From Posidonia oceanica (taxonomy: Eukaryota; Streptophyta; Magnoliopsida; Alismatales; Posidoniaceae), in the NCBI GenBank assembly GCA_037176725.1, contig JAZBRS010000050.1, forward strand, positions 12,914,001 to 12,978,000: a stretch of 64,000 nt of DNA. Reading direction: 5' to 3'. The translations under genes and the position numbers were made by a program. The notes beneath the pieces were generated by a model that was given only the letters and a program-made list of their open reading frames with translations, did no database searches and had not been told where the DNA came from. Positions 9,722 to 20,280 of the stretch are shown piece after piece (within the stretch, counting starts at the first letter, position 1; the number at the start of each line of letters is the position of its first letter).

Positions 9722-10106
9722 ACCCCTCCCGCGCGACTTCGTCCCAAAAGACGGAGCCCCGCATCCTTCTGCGTCCGGGAAAAGGTCCACCTCTCCCGTC
9801 ACGCCTTTGTGGCTTTGGCTATCCTTCTTTTCGTGGCAGGTCTGGACCTCCCGTCAAGCTCCGCGGTGCACCGCAACGTCCCTCTTCAGCGTCGTCAGCA
9901 TCGCCAGCGTCACCCGCGTCGCTTCGGTCCCCCCATCGGTACTAACTCTAGCACTAACTTTTGCATTGCATCCGCATTAGCATACATCGCATACACTGCA
10001 TCTCATCCATTTGCACCTGCACATTGCGCTGCAGCAACGATCCACGATCTTCGGCGCATCCGCCGAATAAGTGGCTCACGCCGATAGCAACCCTCTGCTC
10101 TCGCCG
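9722..10106 (+). other. Distal 3' UTR of element C with a 7-bp hairpin
   Basis: No gene is supported. A perfect TTCGGCG/CGCCGAA hairpin with loop CATC lies at 10050-10067 and can be extended by CCAC/GTGG. B has the same hairpin with one G-T wobble (21893-21910). A has a different outer stem, GAGTCAT/ATGACTC (45930-45968), around a related core. Confidence 0.6.
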
Positions 10107-10197
10107 GTCAAATGGGGTGTCCCGTCAACCCAGAGCAGCGGCCTCGCTTCGCTCGGCCTCGCTCAGGGAGGGGCATCTGTTGACACCCCATTTTGAC
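10107..10197 (+). promoter_or_regulatory. Structured region around the polypurine tract and LTR start, element C
   Basis: Two nested pairings are possible. The inner arm CCCAGAGC (10129-10136) faces GCTCAGGG (10161-10168), whose AGGG is the start of the polypurine tract. The outer arm GTCAAATGGGGTGTC (10107-10121) faces GACACCCCATTTTGAC (10182-10197), which is the LTR start. B has CCCTGAGT/ACTCAGGG for the inner stem, so the end base pair changed from C-G to T-A on both arms. A keeps CCCTGAGC/GCTTAGGG and a shorter outer stem. Confidence 0.7.
10165..10173 (+). promoter_or_regulatory. Polypurine tract of element C
   Basis: AGGGAGGGG followed by CATC lies directly before the TG of the 3' LTR. 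This is the expected plus-strand primer position. The same purine run occurs at 22008-22016 (B) and 46057-46065 (A). Confidence 0.85.
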
Positions 10198-13100
10198 AGG
10201 CCGGATCGTTTGGAGCCTTCCGGTGGCTGCTGGACCCGAATCTAGACCCAAATCCACACCTTCCTCTCCTTCTTTCCCTTCAAAGCAAGCCCAAACTCAA
10301 CCTAGGATTACCCCCTTTCCCGAACCTGAAAACCCACCAAAATCCATAGGAAAACTCACCCCTGATGACTTAGCAAACCCACCAAAAAGCCTGCAAAATC
10401 TCAAACCAGACCCCTCCCAAAAACCCTAGGAAACTTAGGCAAAAATACTCTTTTTCTACACCTCAAAACCCCTGCAAAACTTCCTCAAAACCAAACCAAA
10501 ACTCTGGGACCAAAACTAGAAACCCTAGACCCCGCACCCGCCAAGTTTCACCCCCTTCCGAGACTCCTAAGACCCCCTTTTGGCCAAATTATCGTTTTCT
10601 CTCTTCGGGATTATCGTTTTCTCTCTCCTCTCTCTCTCCTGATTATTGTCTCTCTTTTCATCCTCTTCTTGCCCTTTTTCCGGCTTGGCTGTGGGCCCCC
10701 TTTGTACTCCTATCCCTTCTCTATCTTATTCCTATTTTTATTTTATTTTTAACATTTTCCCTGAATTTTAAAAATCTTTTCCCTCAAACCTATCTCTTTC
10801 CCCCTTTATTCTCCTTTTTCCCATTTTCTTCTTCTTTTCCTTTTCCTTCTTCTCTCTTTTGCAAAAAACCATAAAAATCCTTAAAAACCTGTAAAACCCC
10901 AAAACATAAAATAAACAAATCAGAATTCCAAGAAAAGCAACTAAAAAACATTAAATAAATGATTAAAAACTCAAACTTAACTAAATCAAGCTAAAAAGAA
11001 AATCAAGCATGCAAACTAAAAAATGCAAAACAAACTAAAAGAAAATACTGTAAAATCAAGTAAAAAACTGAAATAAAGTCAGAACCTACCCAAGATAAAA
11101 ACCCCACTAAAAGAATTAAAAAACAAACCCTAAAAAGAAGAATTAAAAACCAAACACCAAAACAAGTAATTAAAGGAGACAAAAGACTTAACCTAATAAA
11201 CACAAGAAAAAACAACATAAAACTTAATTAAAAAAGAAAAAGAAAATACAGTTGAAAGACTTAAGAACACTTAATCAAACCAGGAAAAAACCAACTAAAA
11301 AACATCAAGAAGAATTAACAAATAAAAATCAAAAAACATAGTTCAAAAGACTTAAGGAAGAAAAACATAAAAGACTAGAACTAAAAAGCCCAAAACCTTT
11401 TCTAATTAATATGAAAATAAATCCTAAAAATCCTAATTAACATCCTAAAATACTTAACAAGAAAACACAATTTTAAAAACAATTTAAAAAGACTTAACCA
11501 ACACTTAATCAAGTGGGAAATGAATTAAAAACAAAAGAAAGTCCTAAAACCCTAATCAAGCCTAAAACACACTAATTAACCTAAAAACAGTCATTAAAAA
11601 ATCCAATTAAACACCTAACCTACAACCCAATTCATCTAAGATTTTTGTTTATTTTTATCTTATTTTTTCTTATTTTATTTCCCTCCCTCTTTCCATCTTT
11701 CTTTCTTTCTTCCTTTTATCCTTTCTTTTCTTCCTTACTGGGCTCACCAGCCCGTTACCCTATTTTTTCTTTTTTTAAAACCGCAGCCCACAGCTACAGT
11801 CGACCTCCGTCTTCCTTCCTTCCTCTCCCGCATTGTAGAGCTACAGTGTCTCGCCGCCTGCAACTCTGCCCCGACCTGTCACCTCCTGCTCGAGCCGGAC
11901 TGGCGTGCGCCGGAGCGTCGTCCTTGCTCCTGCCATCGCCTCTCCGCAGCATTCATTGGTCGCAGACCTGCAAAGCTAAGTGAGGAGTGGTCAGGATTCA
12001 GAGGGCAGAAAGAGGAGAAATCAGAGTGCATTTCAGGAGAGGAAAGGAGAGGAGAAGAAGAGAGAATTCATCCCGAGGGAGGGAGGAGCATTCCGAAGCA
12101 ATCCCCAGCGAGAGAGAGAACCCTTCTTCCCCAGAAATCCACCAAAAAACACCCGAACTCCGCCTCTTGCTTCCGCACCGAACCAGAAGCTGAAACACCC
12201 CGAGAACCATTCAGAATTCGCCCCCCAATCTCGCTGAAGCCTCCTGCAACTCTTCCCCTCCTTTCTACATCGAAAACAGCCCACATTTCGCCGGAGTCCA
12301 CCTGAAATCCAACCGGAACCCAACTCCCTTCCCTTCTGAAATTCCCTCTGCCACAGTCCACCACATCCTCCCAAACTCCGCCCCAACATTCACCTGAACT
12401 CCACCTTCCTGAAACACCTAACCTCCAGCTCAGTAACCCACCACAGACCGAAAGCTTCACCACAAACACCTATCCTCCCCACTGACCCGAAATCCGACCA
12501 ACTGCCAAACTCTTCCCACAGCCTCCAGAAAATCAATTTGACCATCCAGAATCATCCACCGAACCTCCAGGAATCCTCCGGAAGGCCCCATCCAATCCAA
12601 AGAGCGACAGACGGCCCTCCCCACCTCAGGCGACGCCATCTGCACCCATTTCAGCCGCTTGCTCTTCCGATCGCCAAACCTCCGCTCCAGGCACTCAGAA
12701 AGCTCCGGAGGATCACGTGGAGCCGATCCCAACCCTCGCGAGCAGCCAGCGACGTCCGCAGCAACCGGACGACCACCTCCGGCAACTGCAGAATCCTCCT
12801 AGGTCGGGAGGACACCTCAGCCGCCCAAACAGGTAACCGCTAACCTCCTTGGCTCCCTCTCCCTCCTCTGATGCTTCTCCGCCGATCAGAGCCAGCTCTC
12901 CGGCCCTCCTGCTCCAACTGCGTCTCGCCGGTCCGATCTTCGTCTCCGGTGCCGGTCACCTGTCTCCCGGGCGCTCCAGCCACTGGAACGCTGCTCCGAC
13001 ACCCTCCAGGGCTCCGCACGGTCGCCGACAGTCCCCTCCGCCCTCCTGCGCGCCTGCGAGCGCCCTGGGCCGGCGGTGTTGAGCTCCGGCGGTCTCTGCT

Positions 13101-14188
13101 ACAGTACCCCCCCACCGTCGGCAAAGCACTGTTCATTTATTTCTCTGTTAATATAGTTTTAGGTGTGAATATTGCAGATCTGGTTTAAGTTATTTCATTT
13201 TTACGTTTTAGTCCTCTGTTCATTTAATGTGTTTAGTTTTTAATTAAAAACCATGCTAAATTGCAGCTGTTATTCATGCTTTTCTGTATTTGCAATCTAG
13301 TCCATTTACTGTGCTGCTTAGTTATAAAATTTTATGCTTTAGTCCCTCTGCTTTCCACTATTGCACTTAGGTCCTGTTTTAAATCAATCTATTTAATTGC
13401 ATGTATTTTACCATATCAAATTGCATTCTGGCCCCCTGCATGTTTCTGATTTTGCATGTAGGTCCATGCACTGTAGGAACTTAGCTTTTATTTTCTTATT
13501 CTGCATACTGCATTGCATTTTTTACCTTCTGCCTTTGCATATTTGCATTTAGGTCCATTTTAAATGGACAGTAACTCTTGCATGCATTTTTAGCTTATTG
13601 CATTGCATTTTTTGACCCTGTTCTTTTTAAAAATTGCACTGTAGTCCTGTCCCTTATTTTTCAGAGCATGTTTTCCATATAAAATTGCATTTTTGACCCT
13701 TGCATGATTTAAAAATCACACATAGAGCCTTGCATCTTTCAAAAACCATGTGAAAAGACTGTTTTGCCCCCAAGTTGCATTTTAACTCCTATGCTTGCAA
13801 AAATTGCATGTAGGCCCTCCACTTGCATTCCCAGACTCCCCAGAACCCCTGTTTTCTGGAAAATTTGCATTTTAGCCCCTTTCTTTCTTCAAAAATGCTT
13901 TTGAATCCCTGTTCTTTCCAAATTGTTTTTCTTTGTCTTTTCTTGCTTTGCATGCATTCTGCATCCATTTAATCTTGCATTTTAGCTCCCCTTTGCACAC
14001 ACTAAGCACTTTTAACTCCCCTTCACTTGGGAGGACCTTCAGCACACCCTTAGGACCTCCTGAACACTTAGATCTGTTCTTCTCTCCCGTTCTGGCCCTT
14101 CTGCTCCGAAGCTGCGATATCTTTCAATCCGACCGTTGGATCTCCTCAAGTAAGCTGCCCAGGCGACCGCAGCGAAGCGCTCTTCAGC

Positions 14189-14231
14189 ATGGACCAAGCA
14201 GATCTCCGATCAGACTCCCGGATTTCCAGGT
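14189..14231 (+). promoter_or_regulatory. Short ATG frame running into a donor-like site in the LTR
   Basis: An ATG at 14189 opens a 13-codon stretch that runs into CCAG followed by GTATGT at 14229/14230, a good plant 5' splice-site match. B (26234-26274) keeps the arrangement. D (40684-40724) keeps the donor but has a stop after two codons. It could be a leader exon end or chance. Confidence 0.25.
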
Positions 14232-14277
14232 ATGTCCTCCTGAACCCCTGCACTGCATTCATTTGCATACCATTTGC

Positions 14278-14880
14278 ATCGTTTTGCGTGCTTTCAAGTT
14301 TTCTTGCTCCGTTTTGCGTGCCGCTTCTTTGTCTTGCACCGTTTTGCGTGCAGTCTTGTTTTCTCGCACCGTTTTGCATGCCTTTTAGTTTTCTCGCCTC
14401 GTTTTGCGTGTAGTCTTGTTTTCTTGCTCCGTTTTGCGCGCCGCTTCTTTGTCTCGCACCGTTTTTGCGTGCCCTTTAGTTTTTTCACTCCGTTTTGCGT
14501 GCTTTCAAGTTTTCTCGCTCCGTTTTGCGTGCTGCTTCTTTGTCTTGCACCGTTTTGCATGTCCTTTAGTTTTCTCGCCTCGTTTTGCGTGTAGTCTTGT
14601 TTTCTTGCACCGTTTTGCGTGCCGCTTCTTTGTCTTGCACCGTTTTGCATGCCTTTTAGTTTTCTCGCCTCGTTTTGCGTGTAGTCTTGTTTTCTTGCAC
14701 CGTTTTGCGTGCTGCTTCTTTGTCTTGCACCGCTTTGTGTGCCCTTGAGTTTTCTCGCCTCGTTTTGCGCGCAGTCTTGTTTTCTTGCACCGTTTTGTGT
14801 GCCCTTTCGTTTTCTCGCCTCGTCTTGCATGCCCTTGGTTTTCTTGCCCGGTTTTGCGTCCTTCTTTCGTTTTCCTGCAC
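14278..14880 (+). repeat. 30-bp minisatellite in LTR C
   Basis: About twenty units of exactly 30 bp begin GTTTTGCGTGC and alternate between three spacer types, for example CGCTTCTTTGTC and AGTCTTGTTTTC. Because 30 is a multiple of three, all frames on both strands stay open, which creates long spurious reading frames. Related arrays lie in LTRs B, D and A. Confidence 0.9.
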
Positions 14881-15285
14881 CGCCTTGCGTTCTTGTTCCG
14901 TTCCTTGCATCATTTGCATGTCAACCTTGTTTTCGCATCTTTTTGCATCCTTGTTTCGTTCCTCGCACTGTTTTACGCTGTTTCCTCTTGCATGTCGATT
15001 GCATTGCATGGTTTTCTCGCCGTTTCGCTCTTTCGCCTGCATTTGCATATAGGGTGGTGATGCTTACTGTCCGGAGTTCTCACGAGCCAGGTTTCACCCG
15101 GTTCGGAACACAGACAGCGTTGCTGAGCGCTTAGATTGCACGTTTACTTCCTTGCATCGTCCTCCATCACTTCGAGCACACCTTTGAGCATTTAGATAGG
15201 CATTCATTGGCACTTAGGCATTCAAAGTCTGCATTTCCCTGCATATGCGAGCGTAAGCCTAGAAAGACCGATTCTCGGGCGTGTC

Positions 15286-15307
15286 GGGGGTGCCTAACAC
15301 CTTCCCC
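15286..15307 (+). other. Tat-type U5/R hairpin
   Basis: A G-run and GTG pair with CAC and a C-run around CCTAA. Sequence of this kind before the primer-binding site is familiar from Ogre/Tat LTRs. Copies lie at 27760-27781 (B), 41912-41932 (D) and 49270-49290 (A). It may mark the RNA 3' end or another R-region structure. Confidence 0.6.
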
Positions 15308-15503
15308 GCGCGTAACAGAAGTCCTTACCCTCTCTTGGCCCGTAATGACCATATTGCCCTTGTCCTAGGTACGAGTCACATCATTTGCATTCATTTGCAT
15401 CTCATTTCTTTTGCATTGCCTTGCATTGCGTCTTTTGCTTGGTTTTGCGTGATTATTCACGCATCTCCCCGGTTTTCCTCGTCTTCCGATTTAATAGACT
15501 TGG

Positions 15504-15516
15504 TGGCGACTCCGAT
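15504..15516 (+). other. Primer-binding-site-like motif inside the LTR
   Basis: TGGCGACTCCGAT matches the start of the tRNA-Arg type primer site of Tat/Ogre elements. It lies 174 bases before the LTR end, where a primer site should not be. The same holds in B (27980), D (42129) and A (49479). Confidence 0.55.
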
Positions 15517-15618
15517 TTTGTCTTATCTTCTTCTTTTCTTTCCCTTTTTCCCTCTCTTAAATGTTTTCGAGTTAGGTCTTCCTTCTCGGACATAGCCGCT
15601 AATAGTGAGCCTGATTCC

Positions 15619-15658
15619 GATCGGTGCACGCAAGCTTTAGCATCGTGCATGGACGATC
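15619..15658 (+). other. Nested hairpin 20 bases before the LTR end
   Basis: The outer arms GATCG/CGATC and inner arms TGCACG/CGTGCA enclose a 13-base loop. It is conserved in LTR B, and in LTR A with one wobble pair. LTR D lost most of it by a deletion of about 50 bases. Confidence 0.55.
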
Positions 15659-15678
15659 CGAACACTGGGATCACAACA

Positions 15679-15683
15679 CCAGG
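15679..15683 (+). repeat. Probable right target duplication of element C (CCAGG)
   Basis: These are the five bases directly after the LTR end. They are part of the gag-pro frame of B, where C has CCAAG. The left copy lies outside the window. Confidence 0.5.
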
Positions 15684-17285
15684 GAATCGCTGAACCCATC
15701 ACGGCGGAAGAACGAAGAGACAACGAGGGTCTAGGGTACGACCCTCACACCGATAAAGGCAAGCGCCCGCAAGCGAAGAATCAGAGAATGATCATACCTC
15801 GGAGTTTGGCTAACTTCATGAGTGTAGGTATCCTGGGTTCAAGCGCCGTTCAAGCCATAGTGCCGTCGGAGCCATGCCGAACCTCTCCATCCCCGGAGGA
15901 GGACTGGGTCTGCGTTGAGGACTACTACTCCGATGAGGAACAGTTTAGCACAGTAGGGGCAGTTCAGACTTGCAGCGAAAGCCAGCCCAATTCAACAGCA
16001 CATCAGTCGATTTATCTGGCCTTTCCTTCCACAGATCATGAAGCAGCAGATTTGGCAGAACACTTGGCAGATTTGACAGTCATTGATTCTCCTGCAGTCA
16101 TGTCAGCACCATCAGCACCAACTCAAGCACAGTCAGTCAGTCCGCATGCAACCGTTGTCACATCAGTGCAACTACCACCCTCTCAGGAGGGTCAATCGCT
16201 GAGTCCAGTCAGCAGCATAGCCCAGCCCTTTTCAGAAGCCGCATCTCAAGCAACGCAGCCAGCCCAATCAGTCACGCTTTCTCTTGCCGTAGACTGGCAA
16301 CTTTCATGGCAAGATCCTATGACATCAGAGGCCGCGCTCTTATCATCATCACCAGTCACGGAGAACCAACTGAGCATCACGGTCTCCCGGCCCTCGGACC
16401 TTCAAGAAAGCACCTCTGCCCATCCTCTGACAGCAGCAGTCACTCTGGCAGCGTATCCATCGGCACTTCCACTGACTAGACCATCTGGGTCCCCCTTGCC
16501 GAGGCTATCGCAATCGGGCGCGCCCGTGAGTCAGGCCATACAAGTACTAGGAACATCAATCCATCTTGCAGCCGAGCCAGCGCCATAGGCCCTCGGTGCC
16601 TACTATGTCGACTCACCCTCAGATGAGGAAGAAGGAAGCGCGATAGAAGCCCAGGTCGATTCATGGATGTCTGATCTGGAGCTGCTTTACCAGGAACAGC
16701 TCGAATCCATAGCAGAAGACTTGGCACAGCACCAAGCCGCAGAAAGGAAAGGAAAAGCCGTGGTTACGAATCATCCTCTGCGAGAGGGCTCCACCTCCAT
16801 CATGGCCCTGGAAGAAAACTCAAGAATGCCGGACTCCTCTAGACCCGATGAGCTCATCACCATTCAACCCGAAGGTGGGTCTAGTTGGCTCGTGCAGCAC
16901 ATGCCTCACTCGGGCAGGATAGTAAGGGGCGGCAGTATCCAGGTCAGCCGCCAGTCCGATACGCCCTCCACAAGCATGTTAGCAGATTCAGAAGAAGAGA
17001 CACCAGTAGATCACACAACAACGGCAACAGAACAGAAAGCAGAATCGATGACAGAGTTGTCGGAAGTTTCAGTGGCAAAGTCATCAGCAGTATCAGTTGC
17101 AGAGTCAGTAAGGCCTTCAGTAGTGTCGACAGAACATGCAGAAGTGTCATCAGCAGCAGAGCAGACGGGAGAAGTTATCAGAACAGAGGCCGTGCGCCGA
17201 GGATACAGAAACTCTTGAGGACATGGACCAGGTCGAGCAGTCCGAGCCGGTCAACATGTGCTACCTCAAGAAGTACTATCAGTAG
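15679..17285 (+). pseudogene. gag-pro: C-terminal part of gag-protease of element B
   Basis: The frame resumes at CAG-GGA-ATC (15680), equal to C at about 3376 in the G-patch-like stretch. The capsid and protease parts are beyond the C insertion. It keeps the conserved tail blocks: an acidic WVCVEDYYSDEE block near 15905, AYYVDSP near 16598 and LELLYQEQLESI near 16680. A TAG at 16586 replaces CAG. Close to the end the frame runs into a TGA at 17216, while the terminal CYLKKYYQ codons ending at 17285 are in another frame. The point where gag-pro meets the pol terminus differs from that in C: here GATACAGAAAC is retained before CTCTTGAGGAC. Confidence 0.88.
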
Positions 17286-18616
17286 CTGGGAGTAGCCCTT
17301 GCGGATCCTTCCTCCCACTTCTCATATTTTCACCACTCGCATGTCTTTGCATCTCTATTCGCTCTATCTCCTCCATACTTTACTTCATCCCATTTCCTAC
17401 ATTCCCTGACATTGCAGCACTCCTGTGCATCCCTGCTCATCCCGTTCACATTCCTCATCAAATCATGCATTGCATAGTTGCCTGGTGATGAAAACCGGAG
17501 GTGCTTGCCTGCTGCAAAAGGAGTCTCCCGACTTCACCTGATACTACTTAGACGTCTTGACTAGTAAGGGAGCCACCACTCAATGAGAGCGGGCGAAGTG
17601 TCCAAACTCCTAAAGACTTACACTCCTAGAAGAGTGCTAGGCATTAGCTAGAAGGCAATACATATCTCAGCCTAGATGCGCAAGAAAAGAGAGAAAGAGA
17701 GAGCCAAAAGTCGGTACCTAAAGGACCCTAACACCCATTTCCCCTAGGGAAGGGACAGCGGAGACCTGCAAGCCAAAAAGAAAGAAAAATGAAAAAAGAA
17801 TGAAAAAAAAAAAGAAAAAAAAAGAAAAAAAAAACCGAAGGAAAAGGAGAATGATGGAAAAGGAAAGGGAGGGGGACAAAGGCCCTATTCCCGCAAAAAA
17901 AAAAAGAAGAAAAAAAGAAGAAGAGAATAAAGGCAGGCAGGGTAACCCCGCACCTCTCACCTACCCTAGAAAAGAGTCAAAGCCCGGATCAGGTCCTCCT
18001 CGCTTCCAAAATGGGAATGAGGAGAGCCCTGCACACCGACATAAAAAGAGAAGGAAGAGGTAGGAGCGAGTGTAAGTCCTTGAGAGTTTGGCATGGAGCC
18101 CGTCCACTCTACACCACCACCAAACATCACCAACACCCTTTCCTAGAGTGCCACCAACAAATCAGGAGTCCGAGTAGAGTCCGGTGAGTTAGGGACCGCT
18201 CATTTCTTATGCAGCAGACACCAAAGCACCCTGATACTGAGGGCAAACTACACCAATCACGCATGCATCCGCATTTTCCAGTCATCTCCACTCCTTCTGA
18301 TCATTCTACTCCGCAAAAGCTTACTCCAGCGCTGAGACAGTACTTCTACTCAGCACACGTTGGCACCGTCAGGCTGCGACAACCCAGGACTCCCGCCAAT
18401 CCCCGCTGCATCAACAGAATCTCTTTGCTTACGTATGTTCAATTGCCATAGTCTGAATTTTTACTGTTTAAATGTGTTGGACTGTCTCTACCAGTTTCAG
18501 AATCTGCTTTCCGATAATAGTCTTGTGCCTACATGAGATCCGATAATCCACAGTCTTGGCGACAGGTATCTGAAGATTTTGTGACAGCCGTCCGCCTACA
18601 TTCTGCAATCTGCGCA
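17286..18616 (+). other. Non-coding spacer of element B, with purine tract 17682-17935
   Basis: It is homologous to 4923-6281. It contains the shared GAGGGAGCCACC block (about 17568), the A/G tract and, at 18565, the candidate splice acceptor. No gene is supported. Confidence 0.7.
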
Positions 18617-19818
18617 ATGGGTTTCCCCACTCTGGTGACCCCGACATACTGTTCCGAGATCCTGCGAGAATGGATCGGCAAACTTACCAAAGATGACTGT
18701 GAGAAGCTGCGCTTGTGGGGCATTCCGACCAAGTTGCTAAAGGCGGCTGATGTAGAAGTAAGCCGCCATCTTCTGTGTGCTGCTGCGCGGTTCTGGAAAC
18801 CGGCACACCACGTCTTCCGTTTCGGTAAAACTGAACTGACACCTACACTGGAAGAAGTGCGCCGGATCTGTGGCTTTTCCAAGATCCTGGGGCCACCCAT
18901 CTTCATGAGGCGTGACGGATACATCGCAGTCCTGAAACAGCTGACCGGTCTCTCTACCCGAAGCTGCCAGCAGAGACTAATTTGCACTAGCGGGCCCATG
19001 CCTCTGCTTCGCCTAGCGTATTTTGATGATATTGTGGAAAAGCGCGCTGAACTCGGAGACGAGCTGTGGCTCCGAGGGTTTGTTACCCATTTCCTAGGCG
19101 AGCTGGTCTTTACTCATGGCAAGACCACGGTGGCTGTCGAGATCGCTGAAATAGCACTCGCTGTGGTGACTCGCCAGATAGATCTGGCACCAGTTGTTCT
19201 GGCAGAGACGTACCGCAGACTGGACCGCATCTCGCATCGCTGCCGCCACTTCCATGGTTGCGGAGCACTCATTCAGGTCTGGCTAGTCGCACACACTGAG
19301 ATAGACCTTCTGCACCCCAAGTACATGCTTTCGAGGCCTACTGCAACAGCGGCCATGCCAAGACAGTCAAGAGCGTCAAGGAAGAACACGAAAGGCTATC
19401 AGGACTGACAGATGACACAGTAACCTGGCGCATCATTCCTTCTGCGGCCGAACCATTTACTGTCTTCTTCAATGCGCGTGACATGCGGTTGGTTGTGCTA
19501 CCAGGATTCACCGCGGGTGTGGAATACCACCCTATCAGAGTCATGCGCCAGTTCGGTTTCCAACAGGACGCCTTTGTCGACAGCACAGCACCTAGGCTCC
19601 TTCAAGAATATCCCCTCAATACAATTGCCCCGACGAAGGAGCTGGCCAATCTGATGCAGTATGGCGTGCGGTCAACAGACATCGCAGCTACGAGAGGCAT
19701 AGGATGTACCCTTGAGTACGTCACCCAGGTGCAGGACCTCTGGCCCATCGACGAAATCCCGCCAAGCGGTCCCTTATTCCCTGACTCTGGAAAATCAAAG
19801 AAGGCCCGAATCAGTTAA
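18617..19818 (+). pseudogene. DUF7745 / plant-mobile-domain-like ORF of element B, frameshifted
   Basis: It starts at the conserved ATG (MGFPTLVTP) and follows the C copy closely, with mostly synonymous differences over the first 230 codons. At about 19318 a run of five C in element C is four C here. This one-base deletion moves the rest of the ORF to another frame, where it continues open to the TAA at 19816. The position of the nonsense codon of C (7230) is intact CAG here. So the two copies were broken independently, which implies that the parental ORF was intact when each inserted. The molecular function is unknown; see the C copy for motifs. Confidence 0.82.
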
Positions 19819-20280
19819 AGCCGTCATGCAACTGTCACTCTGTTTTCCTTTCAAGTTGTGTTGTATTTTCTGGCCTGCTACAGGCATGTAACCGACAGTT
19901 CTATCAATACAAAAGGGTTTTGTGCTGGCTGCTCGCATTTCAAAGCTGCTTAATGCATCCCATGCTCCTTACCACCCATATCCGGAGGCCCCTGGCCAGA
20001 CTTGTTGCCCACATGACGCAGGAAAGTCCTCGGCAAACGACCCAGACTCCAGGATCTCTGCGGACCCGCGCCGTCCGACCTGCTACCGGACATCCCCAAC
20101 TAAGTCTCCTTCGGGCTGGTATCCCAAACTACTCGTCTGACAAACACGTCAGTTCTTTTGTCCATCCTTCGCCTTTCGATGCCAGGGACGTTTCGACCAA
20201 CCCCTGGTATCATCCTGATACCAGGGGCATCTTTTCAGATGCCCCGCGGTATCTCATCCATGTCACCACCTTCCTCTTTG
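19819..20280 (+). other. Proximal 3' UTR of element B with the conserved hairpin
   Basis: It holds the CTGAC/GTCAG hairpin (20137-20152) and the perfect 12-bp hairpin at 20201-20227, identical to that of C. No gene is supported. The 35-bp minisatellite found in C is absent. Confidence 0.65.

Larger units (their letters stand above)
1..15678 (+). mobile_element. Element C: pol-less Tat/Ogre-type LTR retrotransposon, 5' end outside the window
   Basis: The segment runs from inside gag through a DUF7745/PMD-like ORF, structured 3' UTR repeats, a polypurine tract and a complete 3' LTR that ends at 15678. The next base resumes an unrelated copy of gag (element B) in the middle of its reading frame, so C is a nested insertion. 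No reverse transcriptase, RNase H or integrase lies between gag-pro and the extra ORF. The last gag-pro codons match the end of pol in element A, so pol was lost by internal deletion. The 5' LTR, primer-binding site and gag N-terminus lie to the left of the window. C is the best preserved copy here: gag-pro is open and the extra ORF has one nonsense codon. Confidence 0.9.
10178..15678 (+). repeat. 3' LTR of element C (5501 bp)
   Basis: It begins TGTTGACACCCC and ends ACAACA. Both ends are fixed by comparison with LTRs B, D and A and by the target duplication around solo LTR D. Inside, in order: a T/C-rich stretch, a very A-rich stretch (about 10870-11640), a GC-rich stretch (about 11780-13110), a TTGCAT-rich stretch (13250-14000), a 30-bp minisatellite, a conserved U5 hairpin, a primer-site-like motif and a terminal hairpin. 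I see no supported gene in it. A 421-bp segment present in B (26327-26747) and D is missing here, precisely between two CG-TTTTGCGTGC sites at about 14284. I could not place the TATA box or the R region with confidence. Confidence 0.92.

Noticed and set aside
11540..11580. CCCTAA-like telomere motifs
   Set aside because: They are scattered single copies in an A-rich LTR stretch, with no tandem TTTAGGG run.
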